DNA of 64,000 nucleotides from JBFAPK01 sp040676675 (GTDB lineage: Bacteria > Actinomycetota > Actinomycetes > Mycobacteriales > Micromonosporaceae). Made by a program: the position numbers and the translations under genes. The stretch lies in the NCBI RefSeq assembly GCF_040676675.1, contig NZ_JBFAPK010000027.1, positions 56,309-120,308 on the forward strand. The letters run 5' to 3'. Shown here piece by piece: positions 40,345 to 48,968 of the stretch. Each line of letters starts with the position of its first letter. Positions within the stretch are counted from its first letter, which is position 1. The notes beneath the pieces were generated by a model. That model had not been told where the DNA came from. It did no database searches and worked only from the letters and a program-made list of their open reading frames with translations.

Positions 40345-41646
40345 TCAGCGCCGGGCGGACGCCTCGACGATCTCGGCGATCGCCTCGAACGGGTCGTGCT
40401 GGCCGATCTCCTTGGCGATGATCCCGGCCCGGGCGCGGTAGCCCGGATCGTCCAGCACCGCCCGCACCGCGGCCCGCACCGCCGGCACCTCCGGCCTGGC
40501 GGTGCGCAGGTTGACGCCGGTACCGCTCCACTCGACCCGGGCGGCCACCTCCGGCTTGTCCTCGCTGGCACCGCCGACCACCAGCGGCACCCCGTGGTAC
40601 AGGGCGCTCTGCACCCCGCCGTAACCGCCGTTCGTGACGAACACGTCGGTGTGCGGCAGCAGCCGGTCGAACGGCACGAAGCCGGCCAGCCGCACGTTGT
40701 CCGGCACCGCGGACAGGGCGCGGCGTACCAGGTCCGGCCCGTCCTCGCGGCCGGTGGCGGCCACCACGAGGACGTCGAGGTCGGCGAGGGCCCGCACCGT
40801 GGGGATGACCAGCTCGTCCAGGTCGGTGTTGGCGACGGTGCCCTGGGTGACGACCACCACCGGCCGACCGGCCGACAGCTCGGGCCACCACGCCGGCTCT
40901 CCGTGGTCGCCACCGGAGGCCGGCGGCAGCGTACCGATGAACCGGAGGTGCTCCGGCAGGTCACCGCGGGGGTACTCGAAGCCGGGCACGGTCAGCTGCA
41001 GGTAGTGGTCCGTACGGCGCAGCGGCAGATCGAAGAGGAAGCCGGAGGCCGGCACGCCCAACGACTCCAGCATCGCCTCGCCGAACTCCTGCAGCCCGGC
41101 GAAGAGCCGGCGCACCTCGGCGTTCATCGCCCGGTTGCGGGCGCGTGCCTCCTCGCCCGGGGTCGGCAGGACACCGGCGCCGAACGGGGGAGTGTCGTCG
41201 CTCTGGATGATCAGGGGGATGGCGCCCAGCGTGACGAGCGTCGGGCGTTGCGCCCGCGCCGTGCCGAGGCTCAGCACCGGTATCGACCAGAACCCCAGCT
41301 CACCGAGCACCACATCCGCCGGGAACGTCGCCAGCAGCTCCCGTAGACCCCGCAGCTGCGCGGGCAGGTGGCCGAGGAAGAAGTTCTCGAAGTCGAACGA
41401 CAACCGGGCCGGTCCCGGCGGCAGCGTGGCCCGTACCGGAAAGAGGCTGTCCAGCCTCCGGTCGTCGAGGTCGGCCTCCGGCGGCAGCGCCTGGAACCGC
41501 GCCCCGATCGCCCGCGCGCGCTCCTCGAACCGGGAGCCGGTGTACACGACCACCTCGTGACCGCGCCGGACCAGGTCCGCCGCGACCGTGAGGACCGGAC
41601 TCACGTGTCCCTGGAAGGGGCTCGCTCCGACTATCACCCTGGCCAA
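40345..41646 (-). CDS. GT1-type glycosyltransferase (MGT/UGT family)
   Basis: This 433-residue GT-B enzyme transfers a sugar from a nucleotide donor to a small acceptor. The N-terminal acceptor domain begins VIVGASPFQGHVSPVLT. The C-terminal donor site reads VFVTNGGYGGVQSALYHGVP, with Asn where many relatives have His in the THGG motif, and a VVVTQGT loop lies before it. It is similar in outline to macrolide or flavonoid glycosyltransferases used for detoxification. No biosynthetic cluster adjoins it, so self-resistance or detoxification is more likely than a role in secondary metabolism. It appears to be a single-gene unit. Confidence 0.9.
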   Translation of the reverse strand: MARVIVGASPFQGHVSPVLTVAADLVRRGHEVVVYTGSRFEERARAIGARFQALPPEADLDDRRLDSLFPVRATLPPGPARLSFDFENFFLGHLPAQLRGLRELLATFPADVVLGELGFWSIPVLSLGTARAQRPTLVTLGAIPLIIQSDDTPPFGAGVLPTPGEEARARNRAMNAEVRRLFAGLQEFGEAMLESLGVPASGFLFDLPLRRTDHYLQLTVPGFEYPRGDLPEHLRFIGTLPPASGGDHGEPAWWPELSAGRPVVVVTQGTVANTDLDELVIPTVRALADLDVLVVAATGREDGPDLVRRALSAVPDNVRLAGFVPFDRLLPHTDVFVTNGGYGGVQSALYHGVPLVVGGASEDKPEVAARVEWSGTGVNLRTARPEVPAVRAAVRAVLDDPGYRARAGIIAKEIGQHDPFEAIAEIVEASARR

Positions 41647-41761
41647 TCGAGTCTCCTCTTCTCGCAGTTGCCGCCTGACCCGGCACCCTCACAACGAGAG
41701 ATCCGGCGTGACGGTTCACGTGTTCCCGCGCACTCCGACGGCGGGCCGCCGCGCACACCGG

Positions 41762-42700
41762 TCAGGAGCCCCGCGTACCTTCCTTGTCCGCGACCTGGAT
41801 GATCGTCTTGCCGGCCGTGCGGCGGTGGCGGGCGAACGCGTCGGCAGTTTCGGAGAGTGGCCGCACGTCGCCGACGATGGGCTTGAGCCGTCCGGTGCGG
41901 ACGCGCTGGGCGAGCTCGGTCAGCCGGGCGCGGTCGGGTTCGACGACGAAGAAGATGGCCCGCCCGTCCTTGGGCCGCACCGTTGGTGGCATGGCGACGG
42001 TGACGACGGTGCCACCCGGGCGTACCAGTTCGGTCGATCGCGCGAGGATCTCGCCGCCGATGACGTCGAACACCACGTCCACCTCGCCGACCTGCCGCAG
42101 ATCGTCGGCGTGCAGGTCGAGGAAGTCCTGCGCGCCGAGGCCGAGCACGACCTCACGGTCGTCGGCCCGGCCGGTACCGATCACCCGGGCGCCCACCTCC
42201 CGCGCGAGTTGCACGGCGGTCGAGCCGACGCCGCCCGCGGCGCCGTGCACGAGGACGGTCTGACCGGTCGTGAGGTGGGCGTGGTCGAACAGCCCCTCCC
42301 AGGCGGTCAGCCCGGAGATGGGCAGCGCGGCGGCCACGGTGAAGTCGATGTCGGCCGCGAGGGGAGCGAGGTTGCGGGCCTCCACCGCGGTGTATTCGGC
42401 CAGGGAACCGTTGCGGGTCCAGTCGGTCAGCCCGAACACCCGCTGGCCCACGGTGAGGCCGGTGGTCCCGAAGCCCAGCTCGACCACGACTCCGGACAGC
42501 TCGTGCCCGGGGACGCTGGGGGTCCGGTCGCGGCCGGCGCGATCGGACCACGTCGCCGGCCAGTCGAGTTCTCCCGGGGTGAAGCCCGCGGCGTGCACCC
42601 GCACGATGACGTCGTTCTCCATGGCTTTCGGGTACGGCATGTCGCTCAGGGTGAGCCCGCTGACACCCGCGTTACGGTCTCGTACGGTGATCGCGCGCAT
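41762..42700 (-). CDS. NADP-dependent quinone-oxidoreductase-like MDR protein
   Basis: This 312-residue zinc-free medium-chain dehydrogenase resembles quinone oxidoreductases (zeta-crystallin type). It has a catalytic-domain core VPGHELSGVVVELG, the nucleotide-binding loop VHGAAGGVGSTAVQLA, and ending helices typical of the family. The metal-binding cysteines of alcohol dehydrogenases are absent. The ATG at 42700 has GGAAGGG about 8 bases upstream. It is not obviously in an operon. Substrates are likely quinones or enones, a general detoxification role. Confidence 0.9.
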   Translation of the reverse strand: MRAITVRDRNAGVSGLTLSDMPYPKAMENDVIVRVHAAGFTPGELDWPATWSDRAGRDRTPSVPGHELSGVVVELGFGTTGLTVGQRVFGLTDWTRNGSLAEYTAVEARNLAPLAADIDFTVAAALPISGLTAWEGLFDHAHLTTGQTVLVHGAAGGVGSTAVQLAREVGARVIGTGRADDREVVLGLGAQDFLDLHADDLRQVGEVDVVFDVIGGEILARSTELVRPGGTVVTVAMPPTVRPKDGRAIFFVVEPDRARLTELAQRVRTGRLKPIVGDVRPLSETADAFARHRRTAGKTIIQVADKEGTRGS

Positions 42701-42857
42701 GTTCGAATCCCTTCCAGGTAGGTGCGTCGGTACGGGGTGGCGGTGAGCGCCCGGCGCGGGGCCCGCTCGCACGGGGCGAGGTGACCAGGACGTCCGAGCC
42801 GGCTCCGTCGTCGAGGACGCTCACGCCGTTCGTCGCGTGGCCCCGGGAGACCTCCGG

Positions 42858-43496
42858 TCAGCTCGGCCAGGGCGAACCGACGATGCGCTCGACCGTCGTC
42901 ACGCGCCGGAGACCGGGGATGAAGTGTTCGAGCACGTCGGAGTTCACGGTGCCGTTCGTGGTTTCGGGGCGGTTCCGCAGCCCGTCGACGTACGTCCGCA
43001 GAAAGTCGTTCTTGAAGTCCCCGCGCGGATGGACGGCGAGGATCTCGCCCAGCTGGTCGTGTTCCAGTCCGTCCAGGCCCAGGCCCAGCACGTCGGTCAG
43101 GACACCGAGGTACGTGGTCGCGATCTCCGGGGCCATCCGGTCGGGGATGCCGGGCGTGGTGTGCAGCGCGATCGCCGTCCAGACGGTCTCGGCGGCGGCC
43201 GTCGGGAAACCCCGGTCCAGCAGGAACTTGCGCGCGTGGTCGGCGCCGTCGACCTCGAAGCGCTGCTCGACGTCGGAAAAGGGAGCCAGGAGGCCGGAAT
43301 CGTGGAACATGGCCGCCAGATAGAGCAGTTCCGGGTCCGGTTTCACGCCAAGCTTGTGCGCGTGAATCAGGCCGAAAAGAAAGACCCGGCGGGAGTGATG
43401 GTAGATGAGAGGGCTGGTCGTCTCCTGGATGTGCTTGGTCGCCTCGGCGACCGCCGCTGTCTCCGGAATCTCCAACCCCGCGATGACCTCTGGCAC
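42858..43496 (-). CDS. HD-domain phosphohydrolase-like protein
   Basis: This 212-residue HD-domain protein has metal ligands visible as YHHSRRV near residue 33 and AAMFHDSGLL near residue 65. A later ALHTTPG His and an Asp in VLTDVLGLGLD complete the pattern. The HD fold hydrolyses phosphoesters, and small stand-alone ones include cyanamide hydratase-like and nucleotidase-like enzymes. The layout here (TSPLIYHHSRRVFLFG) resembles the cyanamide hydratase-type group. The GTG start follows GGAAGG. The gene stands alone. Confidence 0.85.
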   Translation of the reverse strand: MPEVIAGLEIPETAAVAEATKHIQETTSPLIYHHSRRVFLFGLIHAHKLGVKPDPELLYLAAMFHDSGLLAPFSDVEQRFEVDGADHARKFLLDRGFPTAAAETVWTAIALHTTPGIPDRMAPEIATTYLGVLTDVLGLGLDGLEHDQLGEILAVHPRGDFKNDFLRTYVDGLRNRPETTNGTVNSDVLEHFIPGLRRVTTVERIVGSPWPS

Positions 43497-43946
43497 GTTT
43501 TCCGACCTTCCGGGAAGTGTGTACGGACGGGGCGTCCGGCCTCCATGCTGCCCACCGATCGTCGTACGGCGCCGCCTTCGTCCGGCCAGGAATCACCGAT
43601 ATCCGGACGCGACGAGGCCGGGATGTGCGTAACCCGCGCGGCGCCACGTCCCGCGGCCGGGTCCAGCATCGACCTGCGATTCGTGCCGTCCGTCACGTCC
43701 GTCCCAGGCGCTGCCCGGTGTCGGGTTCGCTCTCTCCGCGCGTAATCAGCCGAGGGAGCACGGAGAGTTTGTCTACCGGTAATTGCCGTAACGTGAGCAA
43801 CTCCGCCCACGAGGGTCCCGGTCATCTCCGGCAACGGCGTGCTACCAATAAGCGGTGTCACGCCTCCTGCTTCGTCGACCCGGCGGTGGTCGGTGCCGTC
43901 GGGGCCCGGCCGCTCGCCGCGCGGATCCGGCTCCGCGGGGACGACG
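43497..43946. other. Gene-free control region between divergent genes
   Basis: These 450 bases separate the HD gene from the GlxA-type regulator. I see no supported gene. An AT-richer patch near 43768-43795 (TTGTCTACCGGTAATTG, then TAACGT) could hold a promoter, but its spacing is short. Confidence 0.4.
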
Positions 43947-44924
43947 ATGGTGAGCGCGCGCCCCCATCGCGTCGCGATCCTCGTCTACGACGGAGTGACG
44001 TTACTGGACGTCGCCGGTCCCGCGGAGGCGTTCAAGGAGGCGAACCGGTTCGGTGCCGACTACCGGATCGTGTTGCTGTCGCCGACCGGTGCGGACGTCA
44101 CCTCGAACCTCGGGGTCCGGATCGCGGTCGGGGGCGCCGTCTCCCCGGAGCCGGCCTTCGACACGCTGCTGGTGGCCGGCTCCGACCTCTATCCGCGCGC
44201 CCCTGTCCCCGCCGACCTGGCCGACGCCGCACGGATACCGGCGGCTGCCGCCGGCCGGGTCGCCTCGATCTGCACCGGAGCGTTCGTGCTCGCCGCCGCC
44301 GGCGTCCTCGACGGCAAGCGCGCCACCACCCACTGGCACGTCGCGCACGAGCTTGCCGCCCGGTACCCGACGTGTCGCGTCGAGCCCGACGCGATCTACG
44401 TCCGCGACGGCACCACGTACACGTCGGCGGGGGTGACGGCCGGCATCGATCTGGCCCTCGCCCTCGTGGAAGAGGACCACGGGCCCGACCTGGCGCGCGA
44501 CGTCGCCCGCGCCCTGGTGGTGTACATGCAGCGTGCGGGCGGCCAGTCCCAGTTCTCGGCACCGCTGCAAGGGCCACCGCCCCGCTCGCCGGCGCTGCGC
44601 AGGATCACCGACCTGGTCACGGCGAACCCCCGGGGAGACCACTCGCTCGGTGAACTCGCGAGACACCTCAACGTGAGCACCCGGCACCTCATCCGGCTCT
44701 TCCAGGACGAGTTGTCCACGACGCCCGCCCGCTACGTGGAGAACATCCGGTTCGACCTGGCCCGCGCGCTGCTCGACCAGGGGCACACCGCGACGCGGGC
44801 CGCGACCCTCGCGGGATTCCCGAGCTACGAGAGCATGCGCCGGGTCTTCGCCAGGAAACTCTCGATCAGCCCCGCCGCCTACCAACGCCGGTTCAGTACG
44901 GCCCGCCGCGCCAGCGCGGGCTGA
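43947..44924 (+). CDS. GlxA-family transcriptional regulator (DJ-1/PfpI plus AraC domains)
   Basis: This 325-residue regulator has an N-terminal DJ-1/PfpI-like domain (RVAILVYDGVTLLDVAGPAE, then ASICTGAFVLA with the nucleophile-elbow Cys). A C-terminal AraC helix-turn-helix pair follows (LGELARHLNVSTRHLIRLFQ, then FPSYESMRRVFARKLS). Such GlxA-type proteins regulate nearby catabolic or stress genes, though the DJ-1 domain rarely acts as an enzyme. The ATG at 43947 has GGGGA upstream; a GTG one codon later is an alternative. The target is not obvious, and the divergent HD gene is the nearest candidate. Confidence 0.9.
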   Translation: MVSARPHRVAILVYDGVTLLDVAGPAEAFKEANRFGADYRIVLLSPTGADVTSNLGVRIAVGGAVSPEPAFDTLLVAGSDLYPRAPVPADLADAARIPAAAAGRVASICTGAFVLAAAGVLDGKRATTHWHVAHELAARYPTCRVEPDAIYVRDGTTYTSAGVTAGIDLALALVEEDHGPDLARDVARALVVYMQRAGGQSQFSAPLQGPPPRSPALRRITDLVTANPRGDHSLGELARHLNVSTRHLIRLFQDELSTTPARYVENIRFDLARALLDQGHTATRAATLAGFPSYESMRRVFARKLSISPAAYQRRFSTARRASAG

Positions 44925-45020
44925 CGCCCTGGTGGGAACCGCTCGAAGCACGAAAGCTCGATCACGCGCCGGGGCCGCGCGGCATCGGGAAAACGCTTCT
45001 GAGGCGCGCTGGGCGCGGAC

Positions 45021-45026
45021 TACACT
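45021..45026 (+). promoter_or_regulatory. Probable -10 box (leaderless)
   Basis: TACACT fits TANNNT and ends 8 bases before the GTG at 45035. No Shine-Dalgarno sequence is present. Confidence 0.5.
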
Positions 45027-45034
45027 CCGCGACC

Positions 45035-45394
45035 GTGATTCCCGCGACCTGGATCGAACACCGGCGTGCCGAGGACGACGAACTTGTCGGCTACCTGCGT
45101 CCCGTCGACGGCGAACCGGACCGGTACATCCCGGTTACCGTCTTCGGGTACCCGCTCGGGGGTCCCACCGACGAGTACGACGCTCGGCAGACGCTTGAAT
45201 CGGTCGGGCTGAGCTATCTTGCCGACCAGTGGTGGCTCACTCTCGACGGCCGGGCCGAACCGATCGCGGTGCGGATCGTCGAGGCGAGTCCCGACCGGCT
45301 GCTGGTCAAGAACGTGGACTTCGGGTACGAGGGCGACATAGGGGCGACGTTCGCGCTCGGCGTACCCGAGGATGGCCGGCTCCGGCGTCGCTGA
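45035..45394 (+). CDS. Small hypothetical protein
   Basis: This 119-residue acidic soluble protein is not one I recognise. It looks like a compact beta-rich fold: strands near VGYLRPVDG, YIPVTVFGYP, WWLTLDG, IAVRIVEASPDRLLVKNVDF. No signal or membrane helix is present. It begins at a GTG with a leaderless-type TACACT box 8 bases upstream. It stands alone between a regulator gene and a convergent SPOR-like gene, and no function can be assigned. Confidence 0.7.
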   Translation: MIPATWIEHRRAEDDELVGYLRPVDGEPDRYIPVTVFGYPLGGPTDEYDARQTLESVGLSYLADQWWLTLDGRAEPIAVRIVEASPDRLLVKNVDFGYEGDIGATFALGVPEDGRLRRR

Positions 45395-45456
45395 CGTCGG
45401 CTGCCACGGGTCTCGGACGGCCGACGACGTCCGGCCGCTGCCGTTGTCCGGGCCGG

Positions 45457-45666
45457 CTACCCCGACGCCCTCGCAGCCCAGTAGAGCTGCTTGTGACCCC
45501 GCGCCTCCAGCACGGCCACGAGTTCCTCGGCGTCCGCGCGCGACTCCTTCCGCGCCACCTCGAATCGATTGCCGTTGTCGTCCTGCCGCCAGACGATCCA
45601 CCACTCAGGAGGGCCGACGGCCGTCGAAACGTGATCGTCCGTCGTCACGAAGCGTTCGGTCGACAT
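45457..45666 (-). CDS. Short SPOR-like protein
   Basis: This 69-residue protein matches, from memory, the short cytosolic SPOR-type proteins common in actinomycetes: WWIVWRQDDNGNRFEVARKE, then ADAEELVAVLEARGHKQLYW. In that group the whole protein is one small domain built around QDDNGN and GHKQLYW. Classical SPOR domains bind denuded peptidoglycan, but these short forms have no export signal and their role is unknown. The ATG at 45666 lacks a clear ribosome-binding site. Confidence 0.75.
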   Translation of the reverse strand: MSTERFVTTDDHVSTAVGPPEWWIVWRQDDNGNRFEVARKESRADAEELVAVLEARGHKQLYWAARASG

Positions 45667-45839
45667 CGGACCATGATGCCTTGCCGGCTGCCGTGACGGG
45701 CACCAGGATCTGCCGCGATCCGAGCGCCACGGTACGTGACGCAGGAGCGGCAGCGCCCAGCGCACGGTCTTGCCGATGAGCGGGCGTTGGTCGGTGCCGC
45801 TCGGATGACATCCCACCCGCGCCCGAATGACAGGTTCGG

Positions 45840-45845
45840 TAAGGT
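45840..45845 (+). promoter_or_regulatory. Probable -10 box (leaderless)
   Basis: TAAGGT fits TANNNT and ends 6 bases before the ATG at 45852, with no ribosome-binding site. Confidence 0.45.
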
Positions 45846-45851
45846 CCGGAC

Positions 45852-46346
45852 ATGATCGAATCCCAACGCGAAGCAGTGCCGCGCAACGACGGTGGCGAGC
45901 TCGACACCACCCTCGCCTTTTTGTCCTTCGCTCGATCATGCATGCTGAAAAAGGTCGCCGGCCTGAACGAGGAGCAGCTGCGGCGCCGGCTGGTCGTCTC
46001 CGACACCACGTTGCTGGGCCTGGTCCAGCACCTGACCGACGCCGAACGGTACTGGTTCGGCTACACCTTTGCCGGCGACCCGCGCTACGCCGAACTCGAC
46101 TTCGACATGGTGGTCGAACCGGACAGGTCGCCGGATCAGATCATCGCCGGTTACCGGACCGCGATTGCCGAGAGTGACGCCCACATCATCGCAGCCGTTG
46201 GCCCCGACGTCCTCACCGCGCAGTCGGTCGATGACGCGCCTCGTACGCTTCGCTGGGTGCTCGCCCACATGACGAGCGAGACCGTCCGGCATGCCGGTCA
46301 CGCCGACATCCTGCGAGAGCTCATCGACGGTGCCACCGGTCGGTAG
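45852..46346 (+). CDS. DinB/DUF664-family protein (possible mycothiol-dependent enzyme)
   Basis: This 164-residue four-helix-bundle protein is of the DinB/DUF664 type. Metal-ligand histidines fit GLVQHLTDAERYWF (His near residue 60) and RWVLAHMTSETVRHAGHADI near the end. Actinobacterial members include mycothiol-dependent transferases and isomerases, some acting in thiol-based detoxification. The start is the ATG with TAAGGT 6 bases upstream. The gene is a single unit convergent with the next gene. Confidence 0.87.
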   Translation: MIESQREAVPRNDGGELDTTLAFLSFARSCMLKKVAGLNEEQLRRRLVVSDTTLLGLVQHLTDAERYWFGYTFAGDPRYAELDFDMVVEPDRSPDQIIAGYRTAIAESDAHIIAAVGPDVLTAQSVDDAPRTLRWVLAHMTSETVRHAGHADILRELIDGATGR

Positions 46347-46572
46347 GGAATAGCGACTCGGAGCCGTACCCGATTCGGCCCTGGGTAGCCGCGTCGAGCG
46401 CCCGGAGACCATCAACGGCCCGAACGGTCGGCAAGGTGACGGTACGGAACACGCACGGATCTGCCGCTGATCGGACGCGGCCGGGCCTGAGGTAGCGGTC
46501 ATGCTCGGTTGAGTCAGCCTCGGTGGGCTTGCTTACGGACCGGCCGGGGTGAGGGTCTGTGGCTGGCCCTTG

Positions 46573-47151
46573 TCAGGAATCGCGCGAAAGACCGGCCAGA
46601 TCGTCGAGCGTGTTCTCGATGACCACAGCCAATGCTCGGGCACGACCGCCGGTCCGGATCGCCCTGAGCGCTGCGGTGGCGCTTGCCGCAAGGCGGGGGT
46701 CGTGGAACGCCAGGATGTCCATGAGATCGATGCAGGAGTAGAGATCGGATACCGAGGAGGATTCCGATCGGAGCACCGCGACATAGTGCTGGAAGCCGCC
46801 CCCCACCGCCTCCCGGATCTCGTCGACGTCGACCGCGCCTATCTGTTCGTGCGCCGGTCCGCTGATTTCGGCGGCACCGAGGAGCGCCAGGAGGTCAAGG
46901 GCCACGCTGTGCCCGGCTGGCGTCATCTCGGGCAGCGTCGCGACCAGGACGGTGGCGACGGGAGCGCAGCCCTCACAGGGGCCGGCTGCGGACAGGATGA
47001 TGTGCTCGATCCATTTGCCGAGCCGGACCGCCTCCTCTTCGTTCGGAGCCGCTGCGAGCCCGCGCACGGCGGCGGGCACCATCTCGGCGTGGCCCCAGTA
47101 CGTCTGGATCCGAGACCAGTCGAAGCGGGCGGTCTCGCGGTCGATGCTCAC
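46573..47151 (-). CDS. Hypothetical helical protein
   Basis: This 192-residue protein is not one I recognise. It is largely alpha-helical, with regular Ala/Leu spacing that suggests short HEAT-like repeats (for example AALLGAAEI- and LVATLPEMTPAGHSVALDLL). It has a Cys pair CEGC near the middle. I chose the GTG at 47151 (SIDRETARFDW follows), because the longer open frame upstream is poor coding sequence. No signal peptide or membrane helix is seen. It is convergent with the DinB gene and divergent from the SCO6745-like gene. Confidence 0.65.
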   Translation of the reverse strand: MSIDRETARFDWSRIQTYWGHAEMVPAAVRGLAAAPNEEEAVRLGKWIEHIILSAAGPCEGCAPVATVLVATLPEMTPAGHSVALDLLALLGAAEISGPAHEQIGAVDVDEIREAVGGGFQHYVAVLRSESSSVSDLYSCIDLMDILAFHDPRLAASATAALRAIRTGGRARALAVVIENTLDDLAGLSRDS

Positions 47152-47347
47152 CCGTCGACCTTGCCACGACGAACACGCGAACAACGTCGAGCATCCTGTC
47201 CAGACTGGTGTCACCCGCGGCGCCGGGCTCGTCCGGAGGACCGCTTCGACCGCGCACACGGCGAACACGGCAGGCCGGAGCGGATCGCGGACCCGGTGGT
47301 GGTGGGCATCCGTGCGGCGGTCGCCGCGCTGGTCCCTCCCGGGCCGT

Positions 47348-47353
47348 TAGCAT
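47348..47353 (+). promoter_or_regulatory. Probable -10 box (leaderless)
   Basis: TAGCAT fits TANNNT and ends 6 bases before the ATG at 47360, without a ribosome-binding site. Confidence 0.45.
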
Positions 47354-47359
47354 CTGGCG

Positions 47360-48181
47360 ATGGAGCCCACCGCCCGCCGCCTGTACCGGCTTGTGGAGCC
47401 GATCCACCTGGTCACCTATTTCGCCGCCGAGCCGACCGAGGCGCTCATGGCGCTCGGCCACCGGAACTACTGGGACGGCTACTTCGCCGGGCGGGCCGCA
47501 CCGCTGGGCCGGGCCCCGGCCGAGGTGGTCCACTCGATCTTCTACAACTTCGCCGCCGGCGAGGTCTCCCGTCACATCCCCCGGGTGTGGGAGACCGCCA
47601 CTCCCGAGGAGGCGCTGGCCGCTCGCCAGCGGGGCAGCGTCGCGGCGCTGCGGCGGATCCTCGACGATCTCGCTGACGCCCCCGGTCTCGCCCGTGCCGC
47701 CGAGCTCGCCACCAAGGCGGCCACCAGCGCCCCGACGGAGGGACGGGTCATGTACGCCGCGTTGCGGGCGCTCCCCGTACCCGAGGAGCCGGTGGCCCGG
47801 CTCTGGCACGCGGCCACCCTGCTCCGCGAGCATCGCGGGGACGGCCATGTCGCCGCCCTGGTCGCCGAGGGCATCGGCGGGACCGAGGCCCACGTGCTGC
47901 ACGCGCTCTCCCAGGGCATTCCCGCGGAGAAGTTCGGCCGGGTCCACCACCTCCCCGCGGCGCGGCTGGCCGAGGTCGTGGCGGGGATGCGCGCCCGGGG
48001 CCTGATCGACTCCTCCGGCCGGCTCAGTGACGCCGGGCGGGACAGGAAGGAGCGGATCGAGTCGCTCACCGACGACCTCGCGGCACCGACGTACGACAGC
48101 CTCGGGCCGAGCGAGCTCGACCAGCTCGTCGCGGACCTTGAGCCCGTCGCCGCGGCGCTCGACGCCGCCGGCTCCCGGTAG
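47360..48181 (+). CDS. SCO6745-family protein
   Basis: This 273-residue protein matches the actinobacterial SCO6745 family: an N-terminal helical region (RLVEPIHLVTYF, then LGHRNYWDGYFAGRAAPLG), VVHSIFYNFA, and a C-terminal winged-helix-like part (LAEVVAGMRARGLID). A transcription-factor-like or ligand-sensing role has been suggested only by that helix pattern; the function is unknown. The start is supported by a leaderless-type box. It stands alone. Confidence 0.85.
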   Translation: MEPTARRLYRLVEPIHLVTYFAAEPTEALMALGHRNYWDGYFAGRAAPLGRAPAEVVHSIFYNFAAGEVSRHIPRVWETATPEEALAARQRGSVAALRRILDDLADAPGLARAAELATKAATSAPTEGRVMYAALRALPVPEEPVARLWHAATLLREHRGDGHVAALVAEGIGGTEAHVLHALSQGIPAEKFGRVHHLPAARLAEVVAGMRARGLIDSSGRLSDAGRDRKERIESLTDDLAAPTYDSLGPSELDQLVADLEPVAAALDAAGSR

Positions 48182-48416
48182 TACTGCCGCCGGCTCGCGG
48201 TAGTGCTCGACGCGGGCGCACGCTCTTCCGCCGCATCGCGGGTGCGTGGGGGAGGGCGGCGTTCGCCGGTGGCTCGTCGAGCCCCCACCCGGCTTGCTCC
48301 AGCGCCGGATGTCGGCGCGGGTACGGGTCCGGATCGCGGGTGATCTTGGCGGCGGGTTCGAGAGTTGTGATCTAGAAGAGTGTCCGCATGACGAGAGGCC
48401 ATTCAGGTTCGTGCCC

Positions 48417-48854
48417 ATGTCTGACAATCCGCGCCTTCCCGGGCTCACGCTGGCCGACGCCGACTGGTTGGTGGAGACCGCGCTGGCGGTCGCCGCCGAG
48501 CGGGGTTTCCCGCCATTGGCGGTGACCGTTGTCGACGTCACCGGAGAGCCGATCGCCCTCCGGCGAGCCGACGGCGGTATGCCTATGACCAGCCGAATCG
48601 CCGTGGCCAAGGCGCGCACCGCGCTGCTCGCGCTGAAGTCCTCCGGCCTGATCGAGCTGCCCGGGGGGATCGTCGACAGCATCCAGCACCTCTACGGCGG
48701 CGACTTCGTGCCGTGGAAGGGTGGCATTCTGATCACCGACGGTGATGTGATCCTCGGCGCCGCAGGCGCGTCCGGTGGTCATGCCGTCGAAGACGAAGCG
48801 GCCGTCCAGACGGCGGTGGACCGGTGGCAGGAAAACCGCTCCGGCAAGAGGTAG
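48417..48854 (+). CDS. GlcG/HbpS-family heme-binding-type protein
   Basis: This 145-residue single-domain protein is of the GlcG/HbpS family. The pattern AVTVVDVTGEPIALRRADG, then AVAKARTAL, and PWKGGILI plus a late GGHAVEDEA is typical. Relatives include the heme-degrading sensor HbpS of Streptomyces and cobalamin-adenosyl-like binding proteins. No export signal is present, unlike secreted HbpS, so this is a cytosolic member of unclear function. The ATG at 48417 is the first that gives the conserved N-terminus. A GTG two codons earlier is an alternative. Confidence 0.85.
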   Translation: MSDNPRLPGLTLADADWLVETALAVAAERGFPPLAVTVVDVTGEPIALRRADGGMPMTSRIAVAKARTALLALKSSGLIELPGGIVDSIQHLYGGDFVPWKGGILITDGDVILGAAGASGGHAVEDEAAVQTAVDRWQENRSGKR

Positions 48855-48968
48855 CGGGCCAGAACTGATCCGGGGTCCGGTCCCGCCACGTCGCGGCCGG
48901 GTCCGGGCGGTTGTCCGCGGCGGCCCGGCGCGTCCTAGCCACCGGACCGCCGAGCGGCCTGTGTCGGG

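Noticed and set aside
40345..42700. Secondary-metabolite gene cluster around the glycosyltransferase
   Set aside because: No PKS, NRPS, terpene or RiPP core genes adjoin it. The neighbours are unrelated single genes.
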